Below are positions 43,165 through 54,200 of a DNA stretch of 64,000 nucleotides, piece by piece. The DNA lies in NCBI RefSeq assembly GCF_036588685.1, contig NC_086386.1:77436682-77500681 (forward strand), written 5' to 3'. This stretch comes from Mytilus trossulus. Its lineage: Eukaryota; Mollusca; Bivalvia; Mytilida; Mytilidae. The position numbers and the translations under genes were made by a program. Below the pieces are notes generated by a model. That model was not told the origin of the DNA. It saw only the letters and a list, made by a program, of their open reading frames with translations, and searched no databases. Position 1 is the stretch's first letter. Every line of letters starts with the position of its first letter.

Positions 43165-46100
43165 TCATATTTCCAATGGCACCACTTTCACAATTGGTCT
43201 CGTGGTAATCAGTCCATTTGATGTCCGAAGTTTGACTCCTCTTACGACTTCATCTTTTCCGGTGATCAAATCTTCTATAACTGCTAGTTTCCACATCATT
43301 CTCGGTGAATTGTCCATGATTTGTACGACGGAACCGATTTTCACATGTGCGCTTTTGTCTCCCGCGACGCGATGAAATTCTCTTAATCCAGTGAGGTATT
43401 CCATTCTCCATCGTTTTGCAAAGTGTTCAATCAAAGCTACTTTATGATTAAAACGTTTGTTTGCCTCTGTGAAATCTAAATTAAAATTATTGTCCTCTGA
43501 ATCAGAATTGTTCTCTTGTGATAATGTTCTTCCCTGTAGCAGATGTGACGGCGTAAGCGGCTCTGGATCTCGGATGTCGGACGATACATACGTAATCGGA
43601 CGATCGTTGATTACACGTTCAATTTCTATCAAAATTGTTCGTAATACGTCAGAATTTACTTGTGATTTTCCGAGCACTTTTTTCAATGTTGTTTTCGTAA
43701 TTCCAACTAGTCTCTTCAACCATCCACCGTACCACGGTGCTGCTTTTGGTATAAATATCCAATTAATTTGAATGTTCATTTCCTTCAGAATGTCATGTGA
43801 GGCGGAACCAAAGGTTGGTGCATTATCGGAATACACAGTACTCGGAATTCCTCTCCTACTAACGAATCGTCTAAACGCTAATTTGAATGATTCGATTGTA
43901 ATATCTGTAACAATTTTAGGTGTACGGCACGAATGCAAGCACATGTGAATAGGCAAATATACGATTTTGTAACAAGTCCATTGTCTTTAACGAATAGCGG
44001 TCCAGCGAAATCAACACCAGTTGTCGTAAACAGTATCATATCGGTGACTCTATCCTTGGGTAGCGGAGGCGAAATTTGCTGTGGAAATGCTTTTCCGGTC
44101 ACTTTTCTGTACGATGTGGTTAACGCATTGTCTAATGGAAGGTATGCAATACGATTGGCGGATTTGCGTAATTGTCTGTCCAGCACCAGAATGTAACATC
44201 TGCAGGTGCGCGTTCAATATAACTAAGTCCGTAAATTCATTTTTCTTCGGTAGTAACACTGGAATCTTCGCGGAGTCGTCTAACTGTGAATTGTGTATGC
44301 GCCCGGCGCATCGAATGACACCTTCTGTATATATGAACAAGCGCAGTTGTCTTACTAACGGTAGATTCTTGTCATGTGACGGGTTTGCGAGTTGCTGCTT
44401 TTCATTACTGTTTTTTTCATTTTGAATATCTGTAATCCATGTACTAGTTGTGCGGTCAATTTCATCTTTCGTAATATCTTTTCCGTGTCTAGCATATTTC
44501 CTCAAGTTATACGGTCGCTTACTTATACTCACAAATTTAAGCACGTAGCATGTAACTCGTAGTAACTTGTTCAATGACGAGAATCTTGATAGGTCGATTA
44601 TTTTCGAAATTCCATTTAATACACACGGTTTCATGTTTTTGCTGTCATCTGTTGTCGTTAACAAAATAGTCTCTTGTTAAACTTGTGGGGTCCATGTAGG
44701 CCAACTGTTCTCATCTGATATCCATGACGGTCCTTGCATCCACAAAGTCGATTCTTTGAATTGCATTGATGATATTACTCGAGTTTGAAGGTCGGCTGGA
44801 TTTGATTCTGTTGGTACGTATTTCCAGTCGTAATTTTGTGTCGTTTCTTTAATTTCTAGCACACGATTCTGAACAAATCTTCCAAATGATTTTAAAGACG
44901 AAATCCAGTGCAGAACGATCTGACTGTCACTCCATAGTACTGTGCGTTGTGGCTTAAGGGTTTTTTGTGAGGTTTTTAGCCATTCGAGCTCCTATTACTG
45001 CAGCCATCAATTCTAGCTTTGGTAATGTCATTTTGGCGAGCGGAGCGATCCGTTTTTTTGCAATTACGAGAAAAGAAGTGTTTCCTTTTCACAATTAGGC
45101 ACTGGCTCCATAAGCGCGTTGGCTGGCATCAACAAAGACATGTAATGTGATTTTCTCGTTGCTTTCGTTCTCATTTTGATCGTTGAAATAATGTCGTGCG
45201 ATTTTCGTATTAACTGTTACATCTCGGATGTCATCTAAAATTTCATACAATGATTTAACTATGTTGCTAGGCAACACCTGGTCCCAATCGTATCCTTCTT
45301 TCCATAATGTTTGTACCAGTAGCTTAGCTCTTACGGTCACTGGTCCAAGAATTCCGAGTGGGTCGTAAATTGACGATGATTTACTCAATATTTCTCTCTT
45401 TGTCGCTTGTGAATCATCAATATCTATACGATCTTCATTTAATTTCGCAAATGTCAGTATGTCTGACTTCGCATCCCAACGCATCCCAAGAATTTTCGTC
45501 TCGATATCCGTATCAAGTACGTTTGCCTTTGTAGCTTCGTTGCTAAGTTGATTGCTATTTGACTTCCATGTTCTCAAATTAAATCCTGCATTTGTCATGA
45601 GTTCTCTAGATTTTACAAAGAAATTTAAGGCGGCTTCTTCCGTATTAACACTTGTAAGTACGTTGTCTACATACAAATCTCGCTTGAGTATCTCAACTGT
45701 AGCACTTGTAACCGTTGATAAATGTTTCAATAATGACGCGTTAAGAATAAATGGCGAACATGTCGCTCCGAATAAAAATACCTTGAATCTGTAAGTCTCA
45801 AGTTCACTCTTGGGGTTGCTTGGATCTCTAAGCCAGAAAAATCGGGTGGAATCGCGGTCTTCTTCGTGTAGTCCAATCTGGAGGAATGCTTTCTCAATAT
45901 CAGTTGTTAAGGCGTACTTCCCGTAGCGGAATCTTGTAAGTATATCTGTTAGCTTATTAAGCTGCGGCGGTGTAGAAGAAAGGCAATCATTTAAGCTGGG
46001 TGATTCTGAATCTTGACGACAACTGCAATCACATACTATACGTATTGGTGTAGTCGATGAATATTTTTTCACTTGGTGGTGCGGAATATAATGTATTCGA

Positions 46101-46505
46101 TTAGTAGTCTCATCCGGGGTCTCCACCTTCTCTATAAAACCTCGATTTTGTTGGTCGTTGATTATGTTACCGTATATCTTAAGCTTCTCTGGTTCTTTAG
46201 CAAGTCGGTTTATTACGTTGTATGCTCTCTTTCTGGCGACCATCTCGTTGCTCGGCAACTCCGGATGTTCCTGTTTCCATGGGAACTTGGGCAATGTACC
46301 TATTGTCTTTTAAATGAATGTTATTCTCTTGGTAAGTGGTCATTTCTTGTAAGTCTGTTTTCGCTTTCACTCCGCTGTCTGTTTCTGTTCCTATGGATTC
46401 CCAAAATTTATGTATTTCACATTCTTCTAGTCTGTTTTGGGTCAAAATGTTCATAATCGATGACGTTGATTGGTTATTACTGTTAGTGTTCAATTTCCTG
46501 GTCAC
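43165..46505 (-). pseudogene. BEL/Pao Pol remnant (RT, RNase H, integrase) without Gag
   Basis: Reading from 46505: about 70 codons equivalent to the segment between protease and RT (ECEIHKFW, NRYIA), fused almost directly to the primer-binding site. A frame change at about 46290 follows, then RT to RNase H (46294-45095) with FPWKQEHPELP, TDIEKAFLQIGL, LYVDNVLTSV, SSIYDPLGILGPVTV and FVDASQRAYG. Further breaks come after 45095. KLELMAAVIG (about 45000), WKYVPTESNPADLQTR (44677-44862), the integrase His part HLQMLHSG, the core GVDFAGPL, YSDNAPTF and GGWLKRLVG, and the C-terminal domain (43165-43400) follow. Near 44110 the integrase C-x2-C pair is deleted, and Glu of the core is not in the usual WWERL context (WLKRL). 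Gag and protease are absent. It is dead. Confidence 0.88.
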
Positions 46506-46512
46506 GGCACCA
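46501..46512 (-). promoter_or_regulatory. Second BEL primer-binding site
   Basis: The minus strand reads TGGTGCCGTGAC directly after the 5' LTR, identical to the site of the element at 18348. Confidence 0.8.
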
Positions 46513-46513
46513 A

Positions 46514-46695
46514 TGTTTTGGACGTATCGATATAAGTAAACACAAAAGCGTCTTCAATGTTCGAAAGCTTTACTAGTCTATGATATACAAGAGAGACGTC
46601 GGAAAGTGACGACGTTGCGGGCCTATTGTTACGTAAATGGCGGTAAAACGTAAACAAATAAAAGAGTATAAAGACACTATAACTATTTCACAACA
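46514..46695 (-). repeat. Second BEL 5' LTR
   Basis: 182 bp, TGTTGTGAAATAG to CCAAAACA on the minus strand. Stem ACGTCG (46596-46601) pairs with CGACGT (46610-46615). It abuts the TCCTG target duplication. Confidence 0.88.
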
Positions 46696-46700
46696 TCCTG

Positions 46701-48280
46701 AAAACGTTAAAATGGAGGAATTCAAGGAATTCAAAGTATGCCGTAACCACGAAAAAGAAGATTATTCATTATTTAAACGAGAAGATGAAAGAAGTCCAAC
46801 ACGAGGATCACATTGAACAATAAATTACAGACTCGAATGAGTATATGTTTAATTTAGAGAGTAAACTAAGGCAAATACGAAAACTTAAGCAAACAATCAA
46901 ATCCTCCAACAATACTTCTAATTTAAAAGAAAAGTCAACAATGAACGCTAATGCTGAATGCTATATATCTACATCAAACGCTATTAATACTAACACATCA
47001 GCCGTTTACACGCTAAACACTAGAGAACGAATTCCATTAGAGGAAAATCCTACCGGAAATCAATCACGCAACTTTACTGGTCCGCCGCCGCCTAACCATA
47101 GCAGGATTTGCGCTTACGCATGCCAATTATAAGACAGCCGTTTGTTTGCTAAGAGAGAGATTATGAAACCCACACAAAATTTTTAATGCTTACATGAAAT
47201 TACTCATGAGCTTTCCCACACCGACAAATGATGCATTTAGCATGAGGTCTAACGGAGACAAACTTGAATCATATGTGCGAGGATTAAAGTCACTTTGTCA
47301 AACACCTGAAATGTATGGTTCGCTTTTGGTACCTGTACTTTTGGACAAGATACCAATTGATATAAGAAAATCTAATGCCAGAGAACACGGGAGATATAAT
47401 TTGATATTGAAAAAGCTACGAAAATCAATAACTAAAGAGATTGAAATACTTGAAGCTGGCGAAGGAGTCATGGATTCAGACATATTGTACGCCACTGCAT
47501 TTTTTTATGGATACGCAATCACATTCATACAAGAGCAAATTCACAGACACACGTAAGAATGTAAATACACATACATGTTTTTTTTGTTTAGGTGGGCACT
47601 ATCTGACGGAGTGCTCTGAAATAACAGACGCAAACATTAGAAATCAAATTGTAAAACAGAAACAGTTATTCTTTAACTGACATGGGTCACACCAAGTGGC
47701 CGCATGCCAGTCTACTAAACGGTGCAAAAAATGTAACGGAATGCATCATACTAGCATATGTAAAGGAAAAGAGGTAATTCCAGGAATGACACCGCAGTCT
47801 ACAATACAACAGTCAGCAATTAACTTAGTTGAAACACCAAACGAGACTAGAGTAAGACATTCTCCTGAAAGCAGCAACTTCACCAGAAAAAGTCCATATC
47901 GACACACTCAATGTTCCAGAGATTGCCGTTCCGATTCAAAACAAGATTTCACAGACTACAAGGAACTTGCCACATTTGAGAGGACTTAAACTTAAGTACA
48001 GAACGTTTCGAAATTGATTTACTCATAGGAGCCGACTACTACTGGTAAATTATCGAGGACAGAGTTATCACAGGAAAAGGATCCACCGCTGTACAGTCAA
48101 AGATCGGATATTTAATATCAAGACCAATCAATAGAAACACCAACCATCCGCCAACATCTACAGCTCCGGTAAACGTCATTGAAGACCAGACACAGCTATT
48201 GACAGCGAAAAAAGAAAGTACACGGCAAAGTTGCTATGGAAACATGACCATCCAGATGAAATACCTTGAGGTACGACCGT
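46701..48280 (+). pseudogene. Old BEL/Pao Gag-protease remnant
   Basis: Plus-strand Gag of the old BEL, in several frames. A head with NEYMFNLESKLRQIRKL (46830-46890); a Gag block matching the DUF1759-type part of the young element (ESYVRGLKSL, YGSLLVPVLLDKIP, 47260-47360); knuckles CFFCLGGHYLTEC and CKKCNGMHHTSIC (47570-47770); a protease-side remnant with LLIGADYYW (about 48020-48045), in which a stop follows; then DRVITGKGSTAVQSKIGYLI; and a last trace KLLWKHDHPDE near 48230. Several stops and frameshifts separate the pieces. The first Gag codons lie upstream of the nested element, before 42898. Confidence 0.75.
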
Positions 48281-48595
48281 TGCCTAAAGAAGACCAGAAG
48301 ACCCATCGCAATGGCTCGTACAAAGTAGATCGCACATGAACCCATTTGAGGAAAGTTTCCAAGGAATTAACTTGCTACCTAGACCGTCTAAACAAACACA
48401 CCATCAACTGGTAGAAGCCAAATAAATACAGAAAAGGAACTACCAACGCATAAAGAAAATTACCGCTTAGTGAAACTACCGTATGTAGCAGAAGAAATAT
48501 CTATGAATGGACTATGAGATAAACTTTTGATCAGTTAAGGTTACGGAATTAGATTATTTAATTTGAGATGGACATTAATTTTTTTTTTTTATCTA
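48281..48595. other. Decayed 3' part of the old BEL, nothing coding recognised
   Basis: About 300 bp with stops in all frames between the last Gag-Pol trace and the nested Tc1-like element. RT, RNase H and integrase are missing, which points to a large internal deletion. Confidence 0.45.
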
Positions 48596-49466
48596 TACTA
48601 GTCAACAAAAGAAACGATACACGACTTTGAAATAAAATTTATCAAAAAGTATTAAATATAAAAAAAATGAGATGCACTATTTTAAAAAGCTTTCATTTGC
48701 AATGTATTCACATGTGATAGTGAAAATCAAAACTTGTCGGAAAGCATCGAAATTCAGTGTAAACGATCGTAGGGTGCAAATTACTTTTGCGGAAAGTTGA
48801 ATAAAAAATCGACACATAATTTTCTAAGTGTTAAATAAAATTTCAGGTTTGTTTAAAAATATTCAAGATGCTAATCAAGTAATGTTCATGTTGTAAGTAA
48901 TGGGTTGAAATATTGTTTTATCAAATTTTTGGGAAAAAAAGTGTTTTTTGAAATCTCGAAAAATGCAAAAGGAAATTTTTATTTTCGTCTCAAATCAATG
49001 CTTTAGATATGAAAACAACACACAATAAATTTGGAACCTTTCGGATAAGTTTTAAGATTGTTACCGCTTTTTAAATATCACTTTACACATACTGTCTATG
49101 GTAAATCAGTTGATAATGTATACATTTTAACGATTTCTCGTGGGGACAAACTTTGCTTAACAAATAAACGAAGAAACTGTATGATTTTTAAAAACAACTT
49201 GATTGCAAACACTGTCTTTACCTTTAAATAAGAGGTTGGCATCATTATTTAGAACTTTTTTTTTTTAAATTGTCGTGTTATGTAAATTTTGTAAAAAACA
49301 AAAAATCGCAAAAAAAAAACGTTACGAAAGGAAAAAATTTTTTTTTTAACGGATTTATATTTTCATAATGATTAAGTATTACTACCTTCAATATTGGTCC
49401 ATTGAATGAAAAACTTTATCTTTAATTTGAAAAAAAGTCTTGTATCGTTTCTTTTGTTGACCAGTA
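48596..49466. mobile_element. Nested non-autonomous Tc1/mariner-like element
   Basis: Inverted termini of about 32 bp: left TACTAGTCAACAAAAGAAAC, right on the minus strand TACTGGTCAACAAAAGAAAC; the match continues through GATACA and GACTTT with two mismatches in total. TA lies outside each end. The 871-bp interior is AT-rich without a transposase frame. The part from 48742 onward, including the right terminus, is duplicated at 49987-50710; the left terminus is not. Confidence 0.78.
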
Positions 49467-49535
49467 TATATAATTGTGAATTTACATTTTCTTATAATTT
49501 TTCGTTACATATTGCAGTTTTCTCGGCCCCCAGAA

Positions 49536-49710
49536 TGTCGGAAAACACGAAGTACAAACATTATGCTATGATAAATTGTAACTGTATTGCTATAGATAGT
49601 GTGGCTATTGTATAATGCAATACCTATCACGACAATCAAACGTAAATAGAAAACACAACGCAATTTTTGAAATTCTTCAACAATAAAGAAATTCGGAACT
49701 CCAAAGAACA
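49536..49710 (+). repeat. Old BEL 3' LTR
   Basis: Starts TGTCGGAAAACACG after the GGCCCCCAGAA block and ends AAAGAACA where satellite starts. The 175-bp length suits BEL LTRs here. A second copy at 50780-50954 comes from the tandem duplication. Confidence 0.65.
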
Positions 49711-49985
49711 TCTTTACGGCAAAGTTCAGAACCGGACCTAGCGCATTTTAAGTATTGACCCAGGCTATTCCCCACTTAAATATTTTTCTGGGATCCGGGC
49801 CCGTCAAGCCACCACAGAGGTTCAAAGTCGCTCATTTACGTATTTTCATACCAAACACACATTCGGTACTTTTCGGCATATACCTACGGCAAAGTTTCGA
49901 ACTGGACCTAGCTAATTTTAAAGGTATTGACCCAGGCTATTCCCCACTTAAATATTTTTCTGGGATCCTGGCCCGTCTAGCCATT
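49711..49985 (+). repeat. Satellite fragment between duplication copies
   Basis: About 1.6 monomers of the plus-oriented satellite, ending at GGCCCGTCTAGCCA where the second duplication copy begins. Confidence 0.85.
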
Positions 49986-49986
49986 T

Positions 49987-51230
49987 AAGCATCGAAATTC
50001 AGTGTAAACGATCGTAGGGTGCAAATTACTTTTGCGGAAAGTTGAATAAAAAATCGACACATAATTTTCTAAGTGTTAAATAAAATTTCAGGTTTGTTTA
50101 AAAATATTCAAGATGCTAATCAAGTAATGTTCATGTTGTAAGTAATGGGTTGAAATATTGTTTTATCAAATTTTTGGGAAAAAAAGTGTTTTTTGAAATC
50201 TCGAAAAATGCAAAAGGAAATTTTTATTTTCGTCTCAAATCAATGCTTTAGATATGAAAACAACACACAATAAATTTGGAACCTTTCGGATAAGTTTTAA
50301 GATTGTTACCGCTTTTTAAATATCACTTTACACATACTGTCTATGGTAAATCAGTTGATAATGTATACATTTTAACGATTTCTCGTGGGGACAAACTTTG
50401 CTTAACAAATAAACGAAGAAACTGTATGATTTTTAAAAACAACTTGATTGCAAACACTGTCTTTACCTTTAAATAAGAGGTTGGCATCATTATTTAGAAC
50501 TTTTTTTTTTTAAATTGTCGTGTTATGTAAATTTTGTAAAAAACAAAAAATCGCAAAAAAAAACGTTACGAAAGGAAAAATTTTTTTTTTTAACGGATTT
50601 ATATTTTCATAATGATTAAGTATTACTACCTTCAATATTGGTCCATTGAATGAAAAACTTTATCTTTAATTTGAAAAAAAGTCTTGTATCGTTTCTTTTG
50701 TTGACCAGTATATATAATTGTGAATTTACATTTTCTTATAATTTTTCGTTACATATTGCAGTTTTCTCGGCCCCCAGAATGTCGGAAAACACGAAGTACA
50801 AACATTATGCTATGATAAATTGTAACTGTATTGCTATAGATAGTGTGGCTATTGTATAATGCAATACCTATCACGACAATCAAACGTAAATAGAAAACAC
50901 AACGCAATTTTTGAAATTCTTCAACAATAAAGAAATTCGGAACTCCAAAGAACATCTTTACGGCAAAGTTCAGAACCGGACCTAGCGCATTTTAAGTATT
51001 GACCCAGGCTATTCCCCACTTAAATATTTTTCTGGGATCCGGGCCCGTCAAGCCACCACAGAGGTTCAAAGTCGCTCATTTACGTATTTTCATACCAAAC
51101 ACACATTCGGTACTTTTCGGCATATACCTACGGCAAAGTTTCGAACTGGACCTAGCTAATTTTAAAGGTATTGACCCAGGCTATTCCCCACTTAAATATT
51201 TTTCTGGGATCCTGGCCCGTCTAGCCATCA
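49987..51230 (+). repeat. Tandem duplication, second copy
   Basis: Repeats 48742-49986. Changes seen are A10 to A9, A6 to A5 and T10 to T11 between 50540 and 50595. The copy continues without a break into array 3. Confidence 0.92.
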
Positions 51231-54200
51231 CAGAGGTTCAAAGTTTCCCTTATGGCCAATTTTCATTATTAATCACACACTCGGTACATTTCGGCATATC
51301 CCTACGGCAAAGTTCCGAACCGGACCTAGCTCATTTTAAAGGTATTGACCCAGGCTATTCCCCACTTAAAAAAAATTCTGGGATCCGGGCCCGTCTTGCC
51401 ACCACAGAGGTTCAAAGTCGCTCATTTACGTATTTTCATACCAAACACACATTCGGTACTTTTCGGCATATACCTACGGCAAAGTTTCGAACTGGACCTA
51501 GCTAATTTTAAAGGTATTGACCCAGGCTATTCCCCACTTAAATATTTTTCTGGAATCCGGGTCCGTCTAGCCGCCACAGAGGTTCAAAGTCGCTCATTTA
51601 CGTATTTTCATACCAAACACACATTCGGTACTTTTCGGCATATACCTACGGCAAAGTTTCGAACCTAGCTCATTTTAAAGGTATTGACACAGCCTATTCC
51701 CCACTTAAATATTTTTCTGGGATCAGGGCCCGTCTAGCCACCACAGAGGTTCAAAGTCGCTCATTTACGTATTGTCATACCAAACACACATTCGGTACTT
51801 TTCGGCATATACCTACGGCAAAGTTTCGAACCGGACCAAGCTCATTATAAAGGTATTGACACAGGCTATTCCCCACTTAAATATTTTTCTGGGATCCGGG
51901 CCCGTCTAGCCATCACAGAGGTTCAAAGTTGCCCTTATGGCCAATTTTCATTATTAATCATACACTCGGTACATTTCGGCATATCCCTACGGCAAAGTTC
52001 CGAACCGGACCTAGCTCATTTTAAAGGTATTGACCCAGGCTATTCCCCACTTAAATATTTTTTCTGGGATCCGGGCCCGTCTAGCCACCACGGAGGTTCA
52101 AAGTCGCTCATTTACCTATTTTCATACCAAACACACATTCGGTACTTTTCGGCATATACCTACGGCAAAGTTTCGAACCGGACCTAGCTCATTTTCAAGG
52201 TATTGACACAGGCTATTCCCCACTTAAATATTTTTCCGGGATCCGGGCCCGTCTAGCCATCACAGAGGTTCAAAGTTGCCCTTATGGCCAATTTTCATTA
52301 TTAATCACACACTCGGTACATTTCGGCATATCCCTACGGCAAAGTTCCGAACCGGACCTAGCTCATTTTAAAGGTATTGACCGAGGCTATTCCCCACTTA
52401 AAAAAATTTCTGGGATCCGGGCCCGTCTAGCCACCACAGAGGTTCAAAGTCGCTCATTTACGTATTTTCATACCAAACACACATTCGGTACTTTTCGGCA
52501 TATACCTACGGCAAAGTTTCGAACCGGACCTACCTCATTTTAAAGATATTGACACAGGCTATTCCCCACTTAAATATTTTTCCGGGATCCGGGCCCGTTT
52601 AGCCATCACAGAGGTTCAAAGTTGCCCTTATGGCCAATTTTCATTATTAATCACACACTCGGTACATTTCGGCATATCCCTACGGCAAAGTTCCGAACCG
52701 GACCTAGCTCATTTTAAAGGTATTGACCGAGGCTATTCCCCACTTAAAAAAATTTCTGGGATCCGGGCCCGTCTAGCCACCACAGAGGTTCAAAGTCGCT
52801 CATTTACGTATTTTCATACCAAACACACATTCGGTACTTTTCGGCATATACCTACGGCAAAGTTTCAAACCGGACCTAGCTCATTTTAAAGGTATTGACA
52901 CAGGCTATTCCCCACTTAAATATTTTTCTGGGATCCGGGCCCGTCTAGCCATCATAGAGGTTCAAAGTTGCCCTTATGGCCAATTTTCATTATTAATCAC
53001 ACACTCGGTACATTTCGGCATATCCCTACGGCAAAGTTCCGAACCGGACCTAGCTCACTTTAAAGGTATTGACCAAGGCTATTCCCCACTTAAATATTTT
53101 TTCTGGGATCCGGGCCCGTCTAGCCACCACAGAGGTTCAAAGTCGCTCATTTACCTATTTTCATACCAAACACACATTCGGTACTTTTCGGCATATACCT
53201 ACGGCAAAGTTTCGAACCGGACCTAGCTCATTTTAAAGGTATTGACACAGGCTATTCCCCACTTAAATATTTTTCCGGGATCCGGGCCCGTCTAGCCATC
53301 ACAGAGGTTCAAAGTTGCCCTTATGGCCAATTTTCATTATTAATCACACACTCGGTACATTTCGGCATATCCCTACGGCAAAGTTCCGAACCGAACCTAG
53401 CTCATTTTAAAGGTATTGACCGAGGCTATTCCCCACTTAAAAAAAATTCTGGGATCCGGGCCCGTCTAGCCACCACAGAGGTTCAAAGTCGCTCATTTAC
53501 GTATTTTCATACCAAACACACATTCGGTACTTTTCGGCATATACCTACGGCAAAGTTTCGAACCGGACCTAGCTCATTTTAAAGGTATTGACACAGGCTA
53601 TTCCCCACTTAAATATTTTTCTGGGATCCGGGCCCGTCTAGCCATCACAGAGGTTCAAAGTTGCCCTTATGGCCAATTTTCATTATTAATCACACACTCG
53701 GTACATTTCGGCATATCCCTACGGCAAAATTCCGAACCGGACCTAGCTCATTTTAAAGGTATTGACCCAGGCTATTCCCCACTTAAATATTTTTTCTGGG
53801 ATCCGGGCCCGTCTAGCCACCACAGAGGTTCAAAGTCGCTCATTTACCTATTTTCATACCAAACACACATTCGGTACTTTTCGGCATATACCTACGGCAA
53901 AGTTACGAACCGGACCTAGCTCATTTTAAAGGTATTGACACAGGCTATTCCCCACTTAAATATTTTTCCGGGATCCGGGCCCGTCTAGCCATCACAGAGG
54001 TTCAAAGTTGCCCTTATGGCCAATTTTCATTATTAATCACACACTCGGTACATTTCGGCATATCCCTACGGCAAAGTTCCGAACCGGACCTAGCTCATTT
54101 TAAAGGTATTGACCGAGGCTATTCCCCACTTAAAAAAAATTCTGGGATCCGGGCCCGTCTAGCCACCACAGAGGTTCAAAGTCGCTCATTTACGTATTTT

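Larger units (their letters stand above)
42899..46695 (-). mobile_element. Second BEL/Pao element, internally deleted
   Basis: Minus-strand element with LTRs at 46514-46695 (5') and 42899-43081 (3') and a perfect 5-bp target duplication TCCTG (42894-42898 and 46696-46700). It keeps the primer-binding site and Pol but lacks Gag and protease. The LTRs differ at about nine positions in 183, so it is older than the element at 18348. It sits inside the Gag region of the older plus-strand BEL. Confidence 0.92.
42797..49710 (+). mobile_element. Old, gutted BEL/Pao element hosting two later insertions
   Basis: A 5' LTR remnant beginning TGTCGGAAAATACG (42797) matches the start of a 3' LTR at 49536 (TGTCGGAAAACACG). 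Between them lie a Gag-protease remnant (about 42855-42898 plus 46701-48280), the nested minus-strand BEL (42899-46695) and a nested Tc1/mariner-like element (48596-49466). Almost all of Pol is missing. Satellite is found on both outer sides. Without the nested elements about 2.2 kb remains, so the element is long dead. Confidence 0.7.
48742..49986 (+). repeat. Tandem duplication, first copy
   Basis: Begins at AAGCATCGAAATTCAGTG inside the Tc1-like element and includes its right end, the old BEL 3' end, its LTR and about 1.6 satellite monomers. The next 1244 bp repeat it with only homopolymer length changes seen. Confidence 0.92.

Noticed and set aside
49406-49711. Short frames of about 68 codons on both strands, repeated at 50650-50955
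   Set aside because: They lie over the end of the Tc1-like element and the BEL LTR and recur only because of the tandem duplication.
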